Below, piece after piece: positions 5,734-9,971 of a stretch of DNA of 9,971 nt. The notes below the pieces were generated by a model. It had not been told where the DNA came from. It saw only the letters and a list, made by a program, of their open reading frames with translations, and ran no database searches. The stretch covers positions 1 through 9,971 of the forward strand of contig JAEYRK010000019.1 in NCBI GenBank assembly GCA_023435645.1. Reading direction: 5' to 3'. Source of the stretch: Bacillota bacterium (GTDB lineage Bacteria; Bacillota; Clostridia; Lachnospirales; Lachnospiraceae). The stretch's first letter is position 1. Each line of letters starts with the position of its first letter. Position numbers and translations under genes: made by a program.

Positions 5734-8439
5734 ATGATGACCGGACTTACTCCGCTGATGCAGCAGTATTTGCAGATCAAGGAACAATATAAAGATTGTA
5801 TCTTATTTTACCGTTTGGGTGACTTCTATGAGATGTTCTTTGAGGACGCCCATGTATGCTCAAGAGAGCTGGAAATCGCTCTTACCGGTAAGAATATCGG
5901 GCAGGAGGAGAGGGCACCGATGTGCGGTGTTCCCTATCATGCGGTTGAAAATTACCTCAGTAAGCTGGTCGGCCGCGGATATCGTGTCGCCCTCTGTGAA
6001 CAGGTGGAGGATCCGAAGTCTGCGAAGGGCATCGTAAAGAGGGAAGTAGTCCGTATCGTTACTCCGGGTACGAATTTGAATACCCAGGTGCTGGATGAAA
6101 CCAGAAATAACTATCTGATGGCAGTGATACATACAACCAATTCCTACGGCATCTCCGTTGTAGATGTTACAACCGGAGATTATTTTGTTACAGAGGTGGA
6201 CAATACCCGGAAGCTGATGGATGAAATCTATAAATGGTCCCCCTCTGAAATCATCTGCAATGATACCTTCCTGGTATCCGGAATTGATATCGAGGCCTTA
6301 AAAAGCATCAATCATCTATCCCTATCACCCTTAGAGCCCTGGTATTTTGATGATGCTCTATGTGTTCGTGCCTTAAAGGAGCATTTCAAGGTAGGTGCCC
6401 TGGAGGGAATCGGCTTAAAGGATTATTCGATCGGCTCCATCGCTGCCGGATGCATCATGCAGTTTCTCAGAGAGACCCAGAAGAACTCTCTGTCCCATAT
6501 CACAAAGCTGACACCCTATACCTATGAAAAATATATGCTTTTGGACAGCTCCACAGTGAGAAACCTAGAGCTGACGGAAACAATTCGGGAAAAACAGAAG
6601 AAGGGCTCCCTCTTGTGGGTCCTCGACAAGACAAGGACGGCAATGGGTGCCAGACTGCTTAGGGCCTATATGGAGCAGCCCTTGATCGATTATGATATGA
6701 TCAATGAACGACTGGAAGCAGTTGCTCAATTGAAGGAAAATATGATTACCAGGGAAGAGCTCCGGGAATATCTTAATCCCATCTATGATCTGGAGCGCCT
6801 AATGGGGAAGATCAGCTACAAAAGTGCCAATCCCAGGGATCTGATCGCCTTCAGCTCCTCCCTCTCCATGCTACCCCATATTAAATTTCTTCTGCAGGGT
6901 TTTGAAGAGGGGATATTACATGGGATTTATGAAGAGCTGGATCCCCTGGAGGATATCGCCAGTCTGATTAGCCGTGCCATTGCAGATGAACCACCCTTAA
7001 ACCTTAAGGAGGGAGGTATCATCCGGGAAGGCTACCATGAGGAGGTAGACCGGTTAAGAAAGGCTAAGACCGAGGGCAAGGATTGGCTCATGGACTTAGA
7101 AGCTAAGGAACGGGATGCAACCGGAATTAAGAATTTAAGAATAAAATATAACAGGGTCTTCGGCTATTATCTGGAGGTAACAAATTCTTACCAGAGTCTG
7201 GTGCCATCCAATTGGATTCGGAAGCAGACTCTGGCCAATGCAGAGCGTTATACAACCCCGGAGCTAAAGGAGCTGGAGGATATCATTTTAGGCGCCGAGG
7301 ACAAGCTGTTCTCTCTGGAATACGATCTGTTCTGTGAGCTCCGTGATCAGATTGCGCTGGAGGTAAAACGGATTCAACAGACTGCGAAGGCAATCGCCAG
7401 ACTGGATGTATTTGCCTCCCTTGCTTTGGTGGCAGAGCAGAATAATTATACCCGACCGGAGATGAACTTAAACGGAGCCATCACCATCAGGAATGGCAGA
7501 CACCCGGTGGTGGAGAAGATGATCTCCCATGATATGTTTATCTCTAATGATACCCTACTCGATAGTAAAAACAACAGGGTATCCATCATCACCGGTCCGA
7601 ATATGGCGGGCAAATCCACCTACATGCGACAAACTGCCCTCATTGTTTTGATGGCGCAGATTGGTAGCTTTGTCCCCGCTGACAGCGCCAGCATCGGTAT
7701 CGTAGATAGGATCTTTACCCGTGTGGGAGCCTCGGATGATTTAGCCAGCGGTCAAAGTACCTTTATGGTGGAGATGACTGAGGTGGCCAATATCCTAAGG
7801 AATGCCACGAAGAATAGCCTGCTCATTCTCGATGAGATCGGCAGAGGTACCTCCACCTTTGATGGCTTGAGCATCGCTTGGGCTGTGGTGGAGCACATCA
7901 GTAATTATACTCTGCTTGGAGCTAAGACTCTGTTTGCTACTCATTACCATGAGCTAACCGAGCTGGAGGGCAGGCTGGAGGGTGTGAATAACTATTGCAT
8001 CGCTGTAAAGGAGCAGGGGGAGGATATCGTATTTCTTAGAAAGATCGTTAAGGGCGGAGCAGACAAAAGCTACGGCATTCAAGTAGCGAAGCTTGCCGGA
8101 GTCCCTGCCGGTATCCTGAAAAGAGCTTCCGAAATCGTAAATGAGCTGACCGGCAATGATCTGGCCCTGAAAGCAAAGAATCTTTCTGTACCGGAGGAAC
8201 CGAAGGAGGAATTTATCCAGGAGGAATTGTTCTTCCACGGCAATTTACCTGAGGAGCCTGCCAAACAGACAAAGAGCGGGAAGAAGCAGAAAAATACCGA
8301 TCAATTCTCTCTGTTCTCCCTCTCGGGAAATGAAGAGATCGTTTCGGAGCTTCGGGATCTGGATATTGCCAGGCTGACTCCCATCGATGCGATTAACAAG
8401 CTCTACCAACTACAGAAGAGGATTAAGGACAGAATTTAG
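5734..8439 (+). CDS. mutS: DNA mismatch repair protein MutS
   Basis: MutS recognises base mismatches and small loops in newly replicated DNA and recruits MutL. The 901-residue length suits a full MutS1 protein. Domain I carries the mismatch-wedge motif Phe31-Tyr32-Glu33 in LGDFYEMFFEDA. Connector, lever and clamp regions follow up to about residue 560. The ATPase has Walker A GPNMAGKST (621-629), the signature STFMVEM, Walker B LLILDE (Asp700, Glu701) followed by GRGTST, and the switch His737 in FATHYHEL. After a charged linker, residues 857-861 read QFSLF, a textbook QxxLF sliding-clamp motif, before the C-terminal helices. AAGGA at 5723-5727 serves either of two adjacent ATG codons; the first, at 5734, has a 6-nt spacing, and the second, at 5737, a 9-nt spacing. 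It opens the operon with mutL, 23 nt downstream. Confidence 0.98.
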   Translation: MMTGLTPLMQQYLQIKEQYKDCILFYRLGDFYEMFFEDAHVCSRELEIALTGKNIGQEERAPMCGVPYHAVENYLSKLVGRGYRVALCEQVEDPKSAKGIVKREVVRIVTPGTNLNTQVLDETRNNYLMAVIHTTNSYGISVVDVTTGDYFVTEVDNTRKLMDEIYKWSPSEIICNDTFLVSGIDIEALKSINHLSLSPLEPWYFDDALCVRALKEHFKVGALEGIGLKDYSIGSIAAGCIMQFLRETQKNSLSHITKLTPYTYEKYMLLDSSTVRNLELTETIREKQKKGSLLWVLDKTRTAMGARLLRAYMEQPLIDYDMINERLEAVAQLKENMITREELREYLNPIYDLERLMGKISYKSANPRDLIAFSSSLSMLPHIKFLLQGFEEGILHGIYEELDPLEDIASLISRAIADEPPLNLKEGGIIREGYHEEVDRLRKAKTEGKDWLMDLEAKERDATGIKNLRIKYNRVFGYYLEVTNSYQSLVPSNWIRKQTLANAERYTTPELKELEDIILGAEDKLFSLEYDLFCELRDQIALEVKRIQQTAKAIARLDVFASLALVAEQNNYTRPEMNLNGAITIRNGRHPVVEKMISHDMFISNDTLLDSKNNRVSIITGPNMAGKSTYMRQTALIVLMAQIGSFVPADSASIGIVDRIFTRVGASDDLASGQSTFMVEMTEVANILRNATKNSLLILDEIGRGTSTFDGLSIAWAVVEHISNYTLLGAKTLFATHYHELTELEGRLEGVNNYCIAVKEQGEDIVFLRKIVKGGADKSYGIQVAKLAGVPAGILKRASEIVNELTGNDLALKAKNLSVPEEPKEEFIQEELFFHGNLPEEPAKQTKSGKKQKNTDQFSLFSLSGNEEIVSELRDLDIARLTPIDAINKLYQLQKRIKDRI

Positions 8440-8462
8440 TTTGTTACAGAAAGGCGGTTACC

Positions 8463-9971
8463 ATGTCAATAATCCATGTTTTGGATGAACAAACCATTAA
8501 TCAGATTGCAGCCGGTGAGGTCGTAGAGCGTCCCAGTGCCGTGGTCAAGGAGCTGATCGAGAATGCCATGGATGCAGGAGCCACTGCAATTACAGCAGAG
8601 ATCAAGGAGGGCGGCTTAAGCCTAATTCGGATCACGGATAATGGTTCCGGTATTGCCAGGGAGGATATTCCTCTGGCCTTTCAGCGCCATGCAACCAGCA
8701 AGATCAAAACTGCCGAGGACCTTCTGTCGGTCACAAGCCTCGGCTTTCGGGGTGAAGCATTATCCAGTATTGCAGCGGTCGCACAGGTAGAGCTGATTAC
8801 GAAGACTGCCAGCTCCCTCCATGGTTACCGTTATCTGATCGAGGGCGGAGAGGAGAAAGCCCTTGAGGAGATCGGCTGTCCCGGAGGAACAACAATTCTG
8901 GTGCGGAATATCTTCTATAATACCCCTGCCCGGCGGAAATTCCTTAAGTCTGCCGTGACGGAGGGAAGCTATGTCAGCGATTTGATGGAACGACTGATGG
9001 TATCCCATCCGGATATCTCCTTTAAATTTATAGCCAACAATCAAGTTAAGCTTCAATCCTCCGGCAATAATAATACAAAGGACATTCTTTATCAGATTTA
9101 TGGCAGGGATGTTTCCAGAGAGCTGATTCCTGTGGAATATACCTCACCGGAGGTATCCATAAGCGGCTTTATCGGTAAGCCGGTCATTCATCGAGGCAAT
9201 CGTAACTTTGAGAATTATTTTATCAATGGCAGATATATTAAGAGTAATGTCATCACAAAGGCAATTGAGGAAGCATATAAGCCCTTTATGATGCAGCATA
9301 AATATCCCTTTACCTCCCTTTATTTTGAGCTGGACCCTTCCTTACTGGACGTGAATGTCCATCCACAGAAGCTGGAGGTTAGACTCAAGAACGGGGAGGA
9401 GATCTACCAGGCAATCATAAGCCTCATCCGTTCCTCCTTATCCGGTAAGGAATTAATACCCAAGGTTGTCCTGCATAAGCAGGAGGAGAGTAAGGATAGC
9501 AGGCCTAAGCTTCCCGAACCCTTTGAGGAGAAACGTCGGGAACTGCAGTTTACTGCTCTTAAGACCATGGCACCGGAGCAGCGCTCAGAGGAACAGATAC
9601 AGGCACTATTAAAGGATGCTGAGCATAGTAAGCTCCAAAACCCTCCAAAGGATCAGCATCTTAGGGAGGAGACCCCCTATCACATTCCAAGCAAGCAATT
9701 GCAGCCGGATCGGGCTCCAGATTCCCAGCCCTATAAAGAAACACTCCAAGGCTACGATGCACCGGATCAGTCCATTGTTACTTCTTTAACTAAGGGGGAA
9801 CAGCTCAGCCTGTTTTCGGAGGAAAATAAGGAGCAGCAGACCCACTTCTTATCGAAGAAGGCTATGGAGGAGCACCGGATCATCGGACAGGTATTCAGCA
9901 CCTTTTGGTTGGTTGAATATCAGAAGGAATTATATATCATCGACCAGCATGCGGCCCATGAGAAGGTGCTA
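8463..9971 (+). CDS. mutL: DNA mismatch repair protein MutL, 3'-truncated by window edge
   Basis: The frame is open from ATG 8463 to the window edge, 503 codons, with no stop. MutL couples mismatch recognition to strand incision. The GHKL ATPase domain shows all motifs: ELIENAMDAGA with Glu33 and Asn34, DNGSGI (59-64), HATSK (76-80) and GFRGEAL (94-100). The transducer domain includes DVNVHPQKLEVR. A variable, charged linker spans about 335-445. QLSLF at 447-451 closes the linker. The C-terminal domain begins near 460 and shows DQHAAHE (494-500), the start of the DQHA(X)2E(X)4E endonuclease motif; the last glutamate would lie just past the edge. This motif marks the nicking type of MutL used by bacteria without MutH. 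AAAGGCGG (8450-8457) is the ribosome binding site. The 23-nt gap after mutS implies co-transcription. The remaining part should be roughly 130-180 codons, judged by family length. Confidence 0.97.
   Translation, partial: MSIIHVLDEQTINQIAAGEVVERPSAVVKELIENAMDAGATAITAEIKEGGLSLIRITDNGSGIAREDIPLAFQRHATSKIKTAEDLLSVTSLGFRGEALSSIAAVAQVELITKTASSLHGYRYLIEGGEEKALEEIGCPGGTTILVRNIFYNTPARRKFLKSAVTEGSYVSDLMERLMVSHPDISFKFIANNQVKLQSSGNNNTKDILYQIYGRDVSRELIPVEYTSPEVSISGFIGKPVIHRGNRNFENYFINGRYIKSNVITKAIEEAYKPFMMQHKYPFTSLYFELDPSLLDVNVHPQKLEVRLKNGEEIYQAIISLIRSSLSGKELIPKVVLHKQEESKDSRPKLPEPFEEKRRELQFTALKTMAPEQRSEEQIQALLKDAEHSKLQNPPKDQHLREETPYHIPSKQLQPDRAPDSQPYKETLQGYDAPDQSIVTSLTKGEQLSLFSEENKEQQTHFLSKKAMEEHRIIGQVFSTFWLVEYQKELYIIDQHAAHEKVL

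Noticed and set aside
5552..5737. 61-codon open frame overlapping the mutS start codon by ATGA
   Set aside because: The overlap looks like translational coupling, but there is no ribosome binding site near 5552 or at later in-frame ATG codons, the start lies inside the palindrome cluster, and the composition has no recognisable domain.
8760..9056. 98-codon minus-strand open frame
   Set aside because: It is entirely antisense to the conserved GHKL domain of mutL and has no recognisable motif.

Overview
The window looks like chromosomal DNA of an anaerobic, spore-forming Firmicute of the clostridial type. The sporulation gene spoIVA, the SpoIVA and MutS residue patterns, GGAGG-type ribosome binding sites and consensus vegetative promoters all fit this. 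A Lachnospiraceae member is my best guess, from protein flavour alone. All recognisable genes are on the + strand. No tRNA, rRNA, CRISPR array, insertion sequence or phage gene is visible.

Layout: (1) 1-1439 is spoIVA, missing only about its first 13 codons, closed by a good terminator. (2) 1500-2828 is a monocistronic secreted NlpC/P60 peptidoglycan hydrolase with two SH3b domains, driven by a perfect-consensus extended -10 promoter and closed by a terminator. (3) 2870-4603 is a promoter and a MutS-superfamily ATPase that is membrane-anchored and lacks the mismatch-recognition domain. (4) 4605-4711 is a decayed remnant of a GNAT acetyltransferase 3' end with an internal deletion and frame change. 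(5) 4738-5220 is rnhA (RNase HI). (6) 5221-5733 is a 513-bp gene-free stretch with nested inverted repeats, a palindrome, at least one good promoter and a roughly 300-nt repeat-rich leader. (7) 5734-9971 is the mutS-mutL mismatch-repair operon with a 23-nt gap; mutL runs off the right edge.

How the genes relate: MutS recognises mismatches and MutL, which carries the DQHA endonuclease motif, nicks DNA. Both carry a QxxLF-type sequence that could bind the DnaN sliding clamp. RNase HI just upstream is another genome-maintenance enzyme. The membrane MutS-like protein shares only the MutS ATPase core and is probably not a mismatch-repair enzyme. SpoIVA and the NlpC/P60 hydrolase concern the spore envelope and cell wall, and each is a separate transcription unit by its terminator.

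Most genes are ordinary housekeeping genes. The parts deserving a second look are the mutS leader, the GNAT remnant, the membrane MutS-like protein and the repeat-rich hydrolase promoter. I see no convincing evidence of a wholly new defence or mobile system here.
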